Shown here: positions 5,830 through 6,672 of the stretch, piece by piece
Position numbering within the stretch: position 1 is the first letter of the stretch
How the letters are laid out: each line of letters begins with the position of its first letter
Assembly: GCA_034430115.1 (NCBI GenBank)
Contig: DAOUFG010000152.1
Span: forward strand, 1 to 6,672
Reading direction: 5' to 3'
DNA length: 6,672 nucleotides
Origin: CAIXPS01 sp034430115
GTDB lineage: Bacteria > Chloroflexota > Anaerolineae > J036 > Brachytrichaceae
Notes under the pieces: model-generated
What the model was told of the DNA's origin: nothing
The model's database searches: none
The model's input: only the letters and a program-made list of their open reading frames with translations
Position numbers and translations under genes: made by a program

Positions 5830-6672
5830 GTTCCAACGAAGTCGATCCGATAGAGGATACTGAAAGAATAGCGCCGAGGGCTGGGTCGGCGTGGGCGATA
5901 CGGTTCCAACGAAGTCGATCCGATAGAGGATACTGAAAGGCAATTATTTTAAATCTTAAATACCGCGCCACGAGGGTTCCAACGAAGTCGATCCGATAGA
6001 GGATACTGAAAGTGGTAGGTGCGCTCGAAGCTGTACGTCAGGCTGGCAGTTCCAACGAAGTCGATCCGATAGAGGATACTGAAAGGGGATCTTGCACGGC
6101 TCGCAGTTGCCCGACGGCTGAGTTCCAACGAAGTCGATCCGATAGAGGATACTGAAAGTGGCGCAGCGTTCTGAAATCGTCGCGGCGCTCATGGGGTTCC
6201 AACGAAGTCGATCCGATAGAGGATACTGAAAGTCGTCGCCTGGGCGCTGGAGCAGGGTCGGGCGGCATGTTCCAACGAAGTCGATCCGATAGAGGATACT
6301 GAAAGTCGATGAGCTGGTGGGATGCGTGCCGGGAGGACCTGGGGTTCCAACGAAGTCGATCCGATAGAGGATACTGAAAGTGCTGCTTTGGCGAGTGTGG
6401 TTTGTGCCGTGTGAGGTTCCAACGAAGTCGATCCGATAGAGGATACTGAAAGAATTCATCGAACTCATTGGGGGCCGGGGTCGCCGTGGGTTCCAACGAA
6501 GTCGATCCGATAGAGGATACTGAAAGTGCATCGTATATCTGGTGATGTGGTGGCGCGTGAAGGGTTCCAACGAAGTCGATCCGATAGAGGATACTGAAAG
6601 GCGAACGGGTCCAGCACTACATCGCCGGGATTCGACGTTCCAACGAAGTCGATCCGATAGAGGATACTGAAA
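5830..6672 (+). CRISPR. CRISPR array, 12 identical 37-bp repeats and 11 spacers, open at right edge
   Basis: The repeat begins GTTCCAACGA and ends GGATACTGAAAG. Repeats start at 5830, 5903, 5976, 6049, 6122, 6196, 6269, 6344, 6416, 6490, 6564 and 6637. The twelfth lacks only its last base because the window ends, so the array continues. All copies are identical. Spacer lengths in order are 36, 36, 36, 36, 37, 36, 38, 35, 37, 37 and 36, and all are different. ATCC and GGAT around GATAGA form a short internal stem, and the last eight bases ACTGAAAG resemble the ATTGAAAC/G crRNA 5' handle left by Cas6. The layout (GTTCCAA start, weak central dyad, GAAAG end, 37 bp) resembles repeats of cyanobacterial and related type I-D/III arrays, from memory. 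This end orientation gives transcription on the plus strand. No cas genes are in the window, so the subtype is undetermined. Identical repeats with no decayed copy suggest the terminal end lies further right. Confidence 0.98.

Noticed and set aside
5448..5943. Minus-strand open frames of about 155 codons covering the leader and first repeats.
   Set aside because: They end or begin in CRISPR repeats, have no good ribosome site, and show no recognisable protein pattern.
5956..6570. Long minus-strand open frames across the CRISPR array (204, 152 and 77 codons) that translate as periodic repeats such as FQYPLSDRLRWN or FSILYRIDFVGT.
   Set aside because: The reverse complement of the repeat has no stop in any of its three frames, so open frames arise automatically. 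These are CRISPR artefacts, not repeat proteins.

Overview
The window is GC-rich bacterial DNA, most likely chromosomal. The best guess for the host is a member of the Chloroflexota (Anaerolineae-like). That guess rests on style: a lipoprotein with a long Thr/Pro/Ala linker, an ECF sigma factor paired with a membrane protein carrying a large LolA/RseB-like outer domain, a DUF4037-like nucleotidyltransferase, and a CRISPR repeat of the GTTCCAA...GAAAG type. No rRNA, tRNA, transposase or phage gene was seen.

Layout. At 1-192 the N-terminal 64 codons of an unrecognised protein run off the left edge on the minus strand. It diverges from a plus-strand YgjP/DUF45-type zinc metallopeptidase (439-1209). 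A three-gene operon follows on the minus strand, read right to left: an ECF sigma factor (3997-3404), a single-pass membrane anti-sigma/sensor protein (3407-2343, overlapping the sigma gene by ATGA), and a secreted lipoprotein (2321-1320). The operon ends in hairpin-rich DNA at 1215-1338. Divergent from it is a small VOC (glyoxalase-fold) gene (4135-4542). Its promoter is almost consensus and carries a GAAC-N4-GTTC palindrome like the Gram-positive LexA box between the -35 and -10. A rho-independent terminator separates it from a convergent nucleotidyltransferase-fold gene (5451-4609).

The right part holds a roughly 380-bp non-coding stretch (5452-5829) interpreted as the CRISPR leader, then a CRISPR array (5830-6672) of 12 identical 37-bp repeats and 11 unique spacers of 35-38 bp. 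The array runs off the right edge, and its last repeat lacks only its final base. No cas gene lies in the window. The repeat ends in ACTGAAAG, the usual form of an 8-nt crRNA 5' handle, so transcription is inferred to be left to right, with the newest spacers at the left.

How the genes work together. The sigma/anti-sigma/lipoprotein set looks like an envelope-stress or surface-sensing unit: the outer domain of the anti-sigma protein would sense, and its cytoplasmic N-terminus would hold the sigma factor. The other genes look like independent units. The most unusual observations are a marked G-over-C excess on the crRNA-sense strand of the spacers (155 G versus 93 C by hand count), repeated and inverted TCGCAAAT motifs at a candidate leader promoter, and the LexA-like operator on the VOC gene.
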